Below are positions 36,957 to 45,664 of a stretch of DNA of 64,000 nucleotides, one piece after another; the first letter of the stretch is position 1; each line of letters opens with the position of its first letter. The notes below the pieces were generated by a model. It was not told where the DNA came from. It saw nothing but the letters and a program-made list of their open reading frames with translations, and did not search any database. This DNA comes from Emergomyces orientalis (lineage: Eukaryota; Ascomycota; Eurotiomycetes; Onygenales; Ajellomycetaceae), in assembly GCA_002110485.1 (NCBI GenBank), contig MOWL01000067.1:1426001-1490000 (forward strand), given 5' to 3'. The position numbers and the translations under genes are program-made.

Positions 36957-36983
36957 ATTGGCCATCGGGCTGCCTCGGCCAAT
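36957..36983 (-). promoter_or_regulatory. Pair of CCAAT boxes upstream of cytochrome c
   Basis: CCAAT lies on the minus strand at 36961-36957 and on the plus strand at 36979-36983, about 290-320 bp upstream of the cytochrome c ATG. In yeasts and Aspergillus the HAP/Hap complex binds CCAAT to control respiratory genes including cytochrome c, so these are plausible HAP sites. Function is inferred. Confidence 0.4.
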
Positions 36984-37023
36984 CAGCTTCCGTGTTATCC
37001 GGTCACATCGGGCGATTCCGGGT

Positions 37024-37028
37024 GCTTT
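37024..37028. repeat. Target-site duplication, left copy
   Basis: GCTTT flanks the left LTR and is repeated at 42006-42010 beyond the right LTR. Confidence 0.85.
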
Positions 37029-37130
37029 TCATAGAGTGCATCAAGCCTATCATATTGAACTACCTAACTAGCTAAAATATATATGTGTGTGTGGGGCATG
37101 TGACCCGGGTAGCCCTAGTATCACCTAACA
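37029..37130 (-). repeat. 3' LTR of the copia element
   Basis: 102 bp, identical by eye to 41904-42005. It is short for a copia LTR. Confidence 0.92.
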
Positions 37131-37137
37131 CCCCCCC
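37131..37137 (-). promoter_or_regulatory. Polypurine tract of the copia element
   Basis: On the minus strand an ATG followed by seven G directly precedes the 3' LTR, the usual place of the plus-strand DNA primer. Confidence 0.6.
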
Positions 37138-37230
37138 ATGCTAGGGCGCCCCAGGAGCACGCACACAGGCCACGCCATAGGCATCAAAAATCAAAATAGC
37201 AGCTAAGTACAAAACTTTTAGTTAAATCCA

Positions 37231-40200
37231 TTAAGCAGATCCCCCCGAACCAATCAAGCCAAGATTAGCCACAAAAGCATTGAATGCGGGCCTAGGCAGC
37301 GCCTTCGTAAAACCATCCGCCTTATTCTCCGTTGAGCTGACGTGCCGAATAAGGAGCTCCTTTTTAGCCACTAGATCGCGTAATATATGGTAGCGGACTT
37401 CAATATGCCTCGAGCGCTTAGTTAAAGACTCGCCGTTAGCTAGATCAATGGCACCTTTATTATCAATATGCAGATTATTGGAAAGAACATAGCCATCCGC
37501 ATTCTCAAGCAGTCCCGCATCATGCAGCATATCTTTAAGCCAAATCAGCTCGCACGCAGCTTCGCTAGCAGCAATATACTCAGCTTCAGTTGTGGACTTC
37601 GCCGTAGAGATCTGCCGCTGCGAACGCCATGATACGGGAGCTCCATTGATCATTATAATATAGCCCGTAGTCGATTTATATTGGGGGTCTGCACCCGCCC
37701 AATCTGAATCCGCGTAGGCCATGGGAGCCAGCCCTTCGTCCCCTATATTCCTCTTATACAGAATGCCCGTAGTCCTAGTCTTCTTCATATAGCGGAGAAC
37801 ATGCTTCAAAGCAGCCCAGCACTCCTTATTTGGGCGAGAATTGAATCGCGATAAATAATTTACCGCGAACATTATATCCGGTCTGGTGCTTGTAACCAGA
37901 TATTGAAGAGACCCAAGCCCTTGACGATATCGCGTAGCCGTAAAATCATCATCAAGGCCCTTATCCTCATCCGGCGAGAACTGGAGCTTTGTGCCAGCAT
38001 TCATGGGGGTTGGTGCCGGATTGATTGCAGTCATGCCAAAATCATCAAGGATCTCATCAATATAGCGTGTTTGCGTGACCAGTAAATCACCATTACGGCC
38101 CGCAATTTCCATACCTAAGTATGGCTTATCATCGTCGATTCTTTTGGTGTCAAAACGCTTCGCAATCTCATCGAGAACCCAGTCAATATCATGCTCATTG
38201 GGCCCCGTAACGCGGCAGTCATCAACGTGCAGCGTCAAATACACCTTACGGATGGGGTGATATAGGAATCCGCCGTCATACGGTGATATGCGGAAACCAA
38301 TCGAAGTGAGATGCTCAGTGGCAAGAAAATACCACGTCCTCGCAGCTTGCTTCAGCCCATACAGGCTCTGGCGAACCAGGCCAACTAGATTGCCCCTGCC
38401 ATGTTTTATGCCCGTCGGGAGCTGCATATAGATCATTTCTTCCTGTGGCAGCACGCCATTAAGGAATGCAGACACGTAATCAATTGCCTTCGATTTCCAT
38501 CCCCTAGCCGTAGAGATCGCGAATAGGCTTCTGGTTGTAGGACCAGAGACAACGGCAGCGTAAGACTTCGTATAATGGACTCCTCGCTGCTGAAGGAATC
38601 CGCGAACCACCCATCGTGCGCGAAAGCGGATGGTTTCTCCCTTATTATTTAATTTGCGGTCATATACCCATTTACCCGTAAGAACATCCATATCCGGGGA
38701 CCGCTCAGTAATAACATATGTTTTCTTTTGATTGAACATATCGACCTCCTTCCTCATTGCTTCGAGCCAATGATGCCAATCAGGGCTCCGTCGAGCCTCC
38801 GCTAAGGTCGTGGGACGGTCCGTAAGGGTACTAAGCACGGGTTCATCACCATTATCATTAGCATGCTCGTCAGACTCATTAAGGAGATCAACATCACTGT
38901 TTATAAGATAGGTAGGCTCAATGGCCTCCTCCAGATCCCCATTGACAAGCATCTTCATGATGTGCGGCCGCTCCCTTGCCAGGCGCCGCAGGAGACAGTG
39001 CTGCCATCCATCCGCAGGATTCAAAACATCGAGCTCATCCGGTATGTTATTTGGCTCATGAGGAGCCGGAAGAGCGGCATTAATGAATGACACGTCCTCC
39101 ACGAGAGCTTCATCAAAAACCACATCTCGTGCTATCTCCAACCTGCGTGCATCAGGGTCCCATATGCGAACTTGATGAAGGCCCTGATAACCCACAAAGA
39201 TCCATTCTTTCCCATCCGTTCTATCCGCAAGCTTATTAGTAACTCGCAGATCCTTCTTGTAGACCTTGCAGCCCCATCTATGCAGCCAATTCGCCGTGGG
39301 CTGCACCCCCATCCATGCTTCAAAGGGGGTCAGCGGAGACCCCTCCTTGCACCCGTAAAGCTTCGTAGAGGTGGGAGACATATTGATCAACATAACGGCA
39401 GCCTGCATGGCCTCACCCCATAGGTCCCTAGGCTGCCCGCTATCGAATAGCAAGCTCCTAGTTCTTTCGATTATTATGCGGTTCGCACGTTCCGCTGGAC
39501 CATTTGATTGTGGGGTATATGGCGTAGTCGTCTCATAGGCAATGCCTCGCTGTTTACAAAAAGCTTTTAATTCATCGCTCTTGAATTCTCCACCACCATC
39601 CCAGTGCAAGGAGCCCACGCATCGCTGCGCAGTGGTCTCAATCATTGTTATAAAATCCCGTAGTTTCGCGGTTGCTTCACCCTTGGTGGCCATTAAAATG
39701 GCCCACCGATATCTCGTGGCATCGTCCGTAATACTCATCCAATAATCAGCCCCCCCATACGTGGGAACGCCATCCTCATTGAATAAGGTACGCCCACCGC
39801 CCGCAAGATCAATAAATAATCGTGCAGCAGGCTTCACTTTTCTAATCATGGGCTCAAAAGCAGGACGAGCCATCTTAGCCTGCACGCAGGTTTTACAAAA
39901 AGGCAGAGCCTTGGAGCCTTTAATCCTCATCCCCATGCGCGGATCCGCGGCCATCTTCGCTATATCCATGTGGTTAAGATGACCCAGCTTCAAATGCCAT
40001 TGCAGCATCGTGAGCTCTACTGGTTTTATATTCATTGATGGCAGAGCCAATAGCGAGTCATCCACAGCATTTACGGGCCGAAAATCACCATTAGGCATGG
40101 CGAATTGAATCAAATCTCGGATTTGCGGAGGCTTTTCAATGACATAGATATCTTTCTCATTCAAAACAGCAGTGAAGCTGACCATTCGATCGGGAGAGGT

Positions 40201-41838
40201 CATAATAATCGAGTGAGCTTCTCCATATGCCAATTGCTTGAACGTATAGCCCTTGCGGACTAATTTGCCAAAGCTCACGATATTTGCTTCTAATTCGGGG
40301 GCAAATCGCACACCTTCCAGGCACACATCCGCCCCATCAACCGCCAGTTCAACCGTACCAACGGCCGCAGCTGGAACAATGGTCCCATCCGCCATTTTCA
40401 ATTTAACATTGGAGCTCATTGAATGGCATTTAACAAGCTCCTTGCGTGGTGTTGCGTGAGCGCCAGACCCCGAGTCCAGAACCCACTCATCCGCAATATC
40501 ATCATCACGGACGATTTCACGAGCATGGAACACCTTCTCAACCGTACTGTGTACAGGAGCAGAGCCGTCATCGGGGCTCTTGGAAGAATCCTCATTATTG
40601 GCCTTCTTCTTATCCTTCTTGGTGCCACCACGCCTTTTTCCATTAGAATAACCTGACGGACGCTTCTCTGGGTGCTTTTTCCAACAGCTCTCCTCATTAT
40701 GGCCCACAATCCCGCAATGTGAGCATTTTGGCCTGCCTGATGCAGATGGAGCAGGGCTCTCACCCGCATCATCCATACTGCTCGCATTATTTACGGGCGC
40801 CTTTGTGTTCTTTGAAGAAGAGGAACTGCCGCCAGAGGGCAATCGAAGCAGAATATCACGGCATAGACCCACAAAATCATCCTCCAGGAGAGTATCTTCA
40901 CCACTCTTTTCAATATCATCCATCCTATTTCGTATGAGATTGGCCCATCTACTGTGAATCCCCGCAAGCAATCGATCAAAGAAGACGGAATCCGGCATAT
41001 AAAAATCTAATCGCTTATATTCAGTTCGTACGGCTAAGAGACGCTCAATAAACGCACGATCCGACCCGCAAGACTCAGCCGTCATACCCAGGAACTCATT
41101 GAAAAGACGAAACCGGCGAACTACGCGGCGTTCAGCGAAGTTCTCCTCTACTATGGACCACAGCATATAGGCAGACAATTGATTCTCCTTCGGTATAGTA
41201 AAATGAGTTCTAGCCTGTGCGGAAATCGCTGACCACATATAATTACGCAGCCAGCTATTCCGCTCCCTCCAGAGCTTCGCAACGTCCTCACTGACCCCCT
41301 CAGGCGGGGCCAGCTCCTTATTTAACAAAATATCATCTGTTTCTGAATCCTTCGCCGCGAGAAGAACCTCATCCCTCCACATGGGATAGTTCATGGAGCC
41401 CAGCAGCAGAACTGGCTTTTCAAGAAGCTTAACTGTAAGTCGAAACTCCTTAATGGCCTTCAAATAAGCCGTCATATTGGCGCCTGCGAGCTCCCCCGCA
41501 CCAGCACCAGCCTTAATCCGCGCTGTTTCATTCTCCAACCTCGCAATCTCCAACCTCGCCCGGGTCTCAGCGCTCAAGGAGTCATCATGCTCAACCTGAG
41601 CCTCCTGGGTGGGTTCATCGCGATCTGAGCCCGTATCCGACATATCCGACATTGGATCTTCGAAATCAGCACTTGACTCCTCCGAAGGAGCTCTTGCGGG
41701 CAATTTACGGGCTGTAATGGGGGTTGGAAAGGGCTCGTTTTCAATATTCTCCGGCGTACGTTCCGCTCGCCTAGTCGGCTTATTTTCCCTCGTAAGATCA
41801 GGACTGTTGCCTGACCGTAAGTTCACCATGAGAGGCAA
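37231..41838 (-). CDS. Copia Gag-Pol polyprotein
   Basis: 1535 residues in one frame without frameshift or stop. In order: an acidic N-terminus; a Gag region (about 120-340); a CCHC zinc knuckle (C-x2-C-x4-H-x4-C, near 367-380); the aspartic protease motif LDSG (near 455); the pre-integrase HHCC zinc-binding segment (about 620-665); the integrase D, D, E residues in FIDLAGG, HWDGGGEF and PAERANR (near 674, 744 and 781); reverse transcriptase with LHVDD in place of the usual YVDD (near 1204); and RNase H starting at YADSDWAG (near 1378), ending with the tail seen in copia elements (ENKADGFTKAL). All catalytic signatures look intact, so the copy could be autonomous. Gag and Pol share one frame, so a Gag excess would have to come from another mechanism. 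Confidence 0.95.
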   Translation of the reverse strand: MPLMVNLRSGNSPDLTRENKPTRRAERTPENIENEPFPTPITARKLPARAPSEESSADFEDPMSDMSDTGSDRDEPTQEAQVEHDDSLSAETRARLEIARLENETARIKAGAGAGELAGANMTAYLKAIKEFRLTVKLLEKPVLLLGSMNYPMWRDEVLLAAKDSETDDILLNKELAPPEGVSEDVAKLWRERNSWLRNYMWSAISAQARTHFTIPKENQLSAYMLWSIVEENFAERRVVRRFRLFNEFLGMTAESCGSDRAFIERLLAVRTEYKRLDFYMPDSVFFDRLLAGIHSRWANLIRNRMDDIEKSGEDTLLEDDFVGLCRDILLRLPSGGSSSSSKNTKAPVNNASSMDDAGESPAPSASGRPKCSHCGIVGHNEESCWKKHPEKRPSGYSNGKRRGGTKKDKKKANNEDSSKSPDDGSAPVHSTVEKVFHAREIVRDDDIADEWVLDSGSGAHATPRKELVKCHSMSSNVKLKMADGTIVPAAAVGTVELAVDGADVCLEGVRFAPELEANIVSFGKLVRKGYTFKQLAYGEAHSIIMTSPDRMVSFTAVLNEKDIYVIEKPPQIRDLIQFAMPNGDFRPVNAVDDSLLALPSMNIKPVELTMLQWHLKLGHLNHMDIAKMAADPRMGMRIKGSKALPFCKTCVQAKMARPAFEPMIRKVKPAARLFIDLAGGGRTLFNEDGVPTYGGADYWMSITDDATRYRWAILMATKGEATAKLRDFITMIETTAQRCVGSLHWDGGGEFKSDELKAFCKQRGIAYETTTPYTPQSNGPAERANRIIIERTRSLLFDSGQPRDLWGEAMQAAVMLINMSPTSTKLYGCKEGSPLTPFEAWMGVQPTANWLHRWGCKVYKKDLRVTNKLADRTDGKEWIFVGYQGLHQVRIWDPDARRLEIARDVVFDEALVEDVSFINAALPAPHEPNNIPDELDVLNPADGWQHCLLRRLARERPHIMKMLVNGDLEEAIEPTYLINSDVDLLNESDEHANDNGDEPVLSTLTDRPTTLAEARRSPDWHHWLEAMRKEVDMFNQKKTYVITERSPDMDVLTGKWVYDRKLNNKGETIRFRARWVVRGFLQQRGVHYTKSYAAVVSGPTTRSLFAISTARGWKSKAIDYVSAFLNGVLPQEEMIYMQLPTGIKHGRGNLVGLVRQSLYGLKQAARTWYFLATEHLTSIGFRISPYDGGFLYHPIRKVYLTLHVDDCRVTGPNEHDIDWVLDEIAKRFDTKRIDDDKPYLGMEIAGRNGDLLVTQTRYIDEILDDFGMTAINPAPTPMNAGTKLQFSPDEDKGLDDDFTATRYRQGLGSLQYLVTSTRPDIMFAVNYLSRFNSRPNKECWAALKHVLRYMKKTRTTGILYKRNIGDEGLAPMAYADSDWAGADPQYKSTTGYIIMINGAPVSWRSQRQISTAKSTTEAEYIAASEAACELIWLKDMLHDAGLLENADGYVLSNNLHIDNKGAIDLANGESLTKRSRHIEVRYHILRDLVAKKELLIRHVSSTENKADGFTKALPRPAFNAFVANLGLIGSGGSA

Positions 41839-41903
41839 GAACTAGCTGTATAAGAGAAATAGATAGCAGTAACGCAGCGTATTAAACAGAGGGCCTCATA
41901 ACC

Positions 41904-42005
41904 TCATAGAGTGCATCAAGCCTATCATATTGAACTACCTAACTAGCTAAAATATATATGTGTGTGTGGGGCATGTGACCCGGGTAGCCCTAGTATCACC
42001 TAACA
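41904..42005 (-). repeat. 5' LTR of the copia element
   Basis: 102 bp, identical by eye to 37029-37130. It would carry the element promoter. In element orientation the internal region starts with GGTTATGAGG. I cannot match this to a tRNA 3' end, so the primer-binding site remains unassigned. Confidence 0.92.
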
Positions 42006-42010
42006 GCTTT
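42006..42010. repeat. Target-site duplication, right copy
   Basis: GCTTT, repeated at 37024-37028. Confidence 0.85.
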
Positions 42011-42849
42011 AGTCATTGTGTCACGTGGTTTTACACGTGATCGGTGGAGTTGGCACGCCAAGACGGATTAAGGGAGGAGAGATGACATCACCTGATATAA
42101 CTTTTATTCAAAGGTTTTTGCAGTTCTGTTCCTGACACTTTTTTGGATGATAATAATCACTTGGATGCCTCAATTGGACTTGGAGGAATCGGTTGATATC
42201 GCAGTCTCTTGATATTCAAAAAGATACCAATTGTCAGTTGTCTGTGATGAAGATATATCATATCATACAGTGGAGTCAAAGTGCAGCCTTGGCTATGAAA
42301 TAGTGAGAAGAAGAAAGGCCATCTAATTCAATATCAATGTTCATACTGGAGTATGGTCTCTGGCAAAAGAGAACACTAGTCTGGATATGGAGCAATATTA
42401 TTTGCCATCAAGATCATCGCAGTGGTCATCCCGTGGCTATGCTGGTTTCATTCGTGCATATCTATCTTTTTCTAGAAATTCTCGCGCATATATATATAAA
42501 TACACATACACGCCACTCCCCCATTACACACCACTTCTCTTGATAGAAAAATATATCATAAAGCCACAGCTTTACTCTCACTTACACTTCTTTCGACTTT
42601 TACTACTGCTCTATTCCCATCTCCAACTCTACTAGAAATCAGAAAGAGAGCATAATATACAGTAACATCCGCAACAATGCTGGACTGGTCCCCGCATCCT
42701 TACCTGTCGTGGATGGAAGATCACGTGACATATAAACCCAATTCCACATCTGCTGCTTCTTCGACGAAGAAAAATATCACAACCGCAACAACCACAACGA
42801 CAACGTCCTCCACCCCCAAAACTCGCCCAAAATCAACCCGGCACACACA
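42011..42849. other. Upstream region of the mitochondrial-targeted gene
   Basis: No separate gene is claimed. A 63-codon upstream open frame (42677-42868) starts in good context and overlaps the next ATG at 42850 out of frame; it could reduce translation of the main frame. Confidence 0.45.
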
Positions 42850-43755
42850 ATGGCCTCCCAACCCTTGATTCCCCCTTTCCTCTTACCAAGGGGTATTTCA
42901 ACACGAACCTTACTCTTCTTCACATCACGCAATGCCCGCCCGCAACAAGCATCACAGCTACGGTTACAACTACAACCAACCCTCCGCCTAAAATCCACTA
43001 CAAGCCCCTCCTCAAAAACCAAATCCCCCTCCGGCCGCATCGTCCTCGAGAAGCCGGATCGCTTCCGGCCACCCTCCCACCCAGCACGGCGGGTGATGAA
43101 CCCGCGCGGCTCACAACAGCCGCGCAACTACCCGGGCCCCCGTCTCTCCGAAGCCGAGCTGGCAGAGAAGAAGACGAAGCGGTATCCGCACATGTTCCCG
43201 CCGGAGGGGACGGTCATGCATAAATTTCTGACGAGTAGGGGGATTCATGTTTGGATTTCTATGGTAAATGCAAACCTTTTATATATATATATATTAAAAC
43301 TTTTTTTTTTCTATATAACGCAACGAATGCTAATCATATGTACATATATGTATATGTAATATATACAGTCCGTCCTCATCTCCCTCGCAACATTTACCTT
43401 CACCACAAACTTCAAACATACCTCGCCCTTCGCGCACCTGCTTCCGTCGTGGTCGCAGCTTCTCACACATCCCATCGATACCCTCTCGCAGGTGTTTGCG
43501 GTGTTGAAGATGCATGCGGATCATCAGACGTTGGAGACCGCGGAGAAAAGGAAGAAGAGGACGGATGATGTGGAGAAGCGGAGGGCGTATAGGAGGGCGC
43601 ATGGGTTGGAGAAGGAGGAGGTGGTTGACGCAGAAGGGAGTGGTGGGGAGGGGGTTGTTGCTGTTGCTGATGGGCAGGATGGGGTGGACGGAGTGATGGA
43701 GGCAGTGGTGCAGGAGAGGAGGAGGCCGATTAAGAAGTGGCTGGGGATTTGGTGA
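42850..43755 (+). CDS. Mitochondrial-targeted single-span membrane protein, function unknown
   Basis: Exons 42850..43263 and 43369..43755 give 266 residues; the intron (105 nt, GTAAAT..CAG) is phase 0. Residues 1 to about 50 are rich in Arg, Ser, Thr and hydrophobics with almost no acids, a typical matrix-import presequence. A basic proline-rich region follows (about 50-115). One likely membrane segment begins at the exon junction (IHVWISMSVLISLATFTF). The C-terminal half is charged with an Arg/Lys/Glu-rich helix (about 180-210) and ends KKWLGIW. I do not recognise the family beyond being a conserved-looking fungal mitochondrial protein. Each exon starts C-rich and ends G-rich. Confidence 0.75.
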
Positions 43756-44240
43756 GGTTGGCTGGATGGATGGATGGATTGGGTAAAGCGGAGATAAGTC
43801 TGGTGAGTTGTTGAAATCAATGTAAATAAAATGTTGTCTAGATGGCTTCTCTCATATTTAGTTCAGGGTCCAATGTGGAGAGAACTTGTATACTATTTTT
43901 ATCTGATATAATTTTTTTTGGCGCTATTCTGTGTCATTGGTTGGCTACTGAGGGATTATGGTGTATTCGCATTATAATATATCACAAGCAAAATTATGTG
44001 GTGCCTACTATCCATTTAAAAAAAAGTCGTCTTCTATATCGGAAGCAGGGTATAAATAAGTACCCAACCAAATCTATTATTCACATGGCTTTACCTCTAT
44101 TTTATCTACCCGTACTATGGATCAATCAACCAACCAACCAAGCAATTGGAGATATAAAGAAGAACAAAACCACAAAAAAAAAATAAAATAGAACACCCAA
44201 ACCTCCCATAAACATACCAACAAAATCCCAGCACCATGAA
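43756..44240. other. Convergent 3' spacer
   Basis: 485 bp between two converging genes. No gene is seen. Confidence 0.6.
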
Positions 44241-45664
44241 TCACCCAACTTCCACTCCCTCCAACCCTTCCATGACCTCCTCCCCAACCCCTCCCTTCTT
44301 CAACACCATCTTCACAATCCTCGAAACAACACTCCGTTTCACCCCGCCCCTCCTCGGCCTCCAAACACCCGCCACATCTTCCCCAGTATCCACCGCTGCA
44401 CCAGTCATCATACTCGTACTCGTTTCACTCTCACCACCACCACCACCACCAGCTGCAAACCCAATCGTCGCTGCGTTTTCTGAATTCGGGATGCCTGGGT
44501 TCGTTAGGCGGGAGGGCGGGTCAATGGTGCGGATGGAGAGGAGTTTTAGAGCGTTGCTGGTGTTTTTGGTTTCGGTTTCGTTTTCGTTGTTGTTGGGTTT
44601 GTCGGTGGTGGTAGAAGAAGTAGCATCACGCCCAACGGAAACTGCCAACACAGCTTCCGCGACAGCGATTTCTTCGCGGCTGGGGTCGAAGATTATATTG
44701 TCGCCGACGGAAATTACGAGGAGGGTTACGGGGGGGCGGAAGGGGTGGAGGTGGTGTGGTGTGGTTGTTGTAAAGGCTGATTTTGTCTCTTTCTGATGCT
44801 GCTGCTGTGGCTGTGATTGACGTCGTGGGTAGAGGTATTCCGCGGCAGCCCAGTCGTCGTCGAACATGGGGTCTTCTTCGTCTTTGGAGATGAGCCGGGG
44901 TAGCTTTGTGGAGAGGAGGGCCAGATGGGTTGTTAGGGAGAGGAGGGGGAGGGGGTAGGAGAGGGGCGGGGAGAGGAGGAGGATCTGTGTAGATATTAGT
45001 ATATACGTCTGTAATATAGTAGAACACATGTAACAAGCGGCAAGTATAGAAAATAACCAGAGGAGGAGAAACTCACATCAATATATATCCTCCAATGCCA
45101 CCCGCCATTGATAACCAACCTCCCTTTCAACCCCTGTGGCATACCTTCATCCCCCTCCCCCTCCCCCTCCCCCTCCCCCTCCCCATCCTCATCACTCTCC
45201 CCCGATCCAGAAACCATCAACGCCTCCCTCATCATCTCCGCCAAAAAAACAGGCAGCGCATCATCATCCCTCAGCCCGGGAATCTCAATCGACATCTCCA
45301 CCCACGAACTCTCCCCACCCCTCCCTCTCCCCCTCGGGCCCCCTTTCCCCTCACTCTCCGCCTCCCCCTCATCTCCTCCATCCCCATCCCGATCCAAAAC
45401 CCCACCAACAACCGTCCTCTCCACCTCCGCCTTAACCCCTACAATCGCCTGCGTCCCATCTGCAAACCCAATCCGCGCACTCCCATTGGCACCGGGCAAA
45501 ATGGCCGTCTCAGCTGTTAACGGGCGGAACTGCGTTGCCGCACGCCCATCTGTGCGGATGGGGTTGTGTGGGTAGGAGAGGGAGGTGTGTAGGTAGGAGA
45601 GCTCGGCGGGGGAGAGAGAGGGGATCTGCGCTGTGGAGGAGGAGTAGGCCGTGGCGGATGCCAT
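44241..45664 (-). CDS. RRP42: Exosome subunit RRP42 (RNase PH fold)
   Basis: Exons on the minus strand are 45664..45077 and 44984..44241, giving 443 residues. RRP42 is one of six RNase PH-like subunits of the nuclear and cytoplasmic exosome ring. The N-terminus (LSPAELSYLHTSL ... IRTDGRAATQFRPL ... GSARIGFADGTQAIVGVKAEVE) matches the family well. The protein is much longer than the 265-residue yeast subunit because of low-complexity insertions: an Asp/Gly/Glu insert near 90-120, an (Glu-Gly)n run near 155-175 encoded by a CCCCCT-type hexamer repeat (45148-45182), and Asn/Thr- and Gly-rich stretches in exon 2. The phase-0 intron has GTGAGT..CAG borders. Confidence 0.9.
45148..45182. repeat. 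CCCCCT hexamer repeat inside RRP42
   Basis: Plus-strand CCCCCT units encode alternating Glu and Gly in the RRP42 reading direction. Length change by whole units would keep the frame. Confidence 0.8.

Larger units (their letters stand above)
37029..42005 (-). mobile_element. Complete Ty1/copia LTR retrotransposon
   Basis: The element is 4977 bp, oriented on the minus strand, with 102-bp direct terminal repeats at both ends and a 5-bp target duplication (GCTTT). It encodes one uninterrupted Gag-Pol frame. In element orientation the LTR begins TGTTAGG and ends CTATGA. The domain order protease, integrase, reverse transcriptase, RNase H identifies the Pseudoviridae (copia) lineage. A G7 tract next to the 3' LTR (37131-37137 as C7) serves as the polypurine tract. 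The identical LTRs and intact frame point to a recent insertion. It lies between cytochrome c and the mitochondrial-targeted gene at 42,850. Confidence 0.95.

Noticed and set aside
44236..45575. Plus-strand frames of 100-190 codons opposite RRP42
   Set aside because: They are antisense shadows of a recognisable RRP42 and are dominated by Pro/Ser runs.
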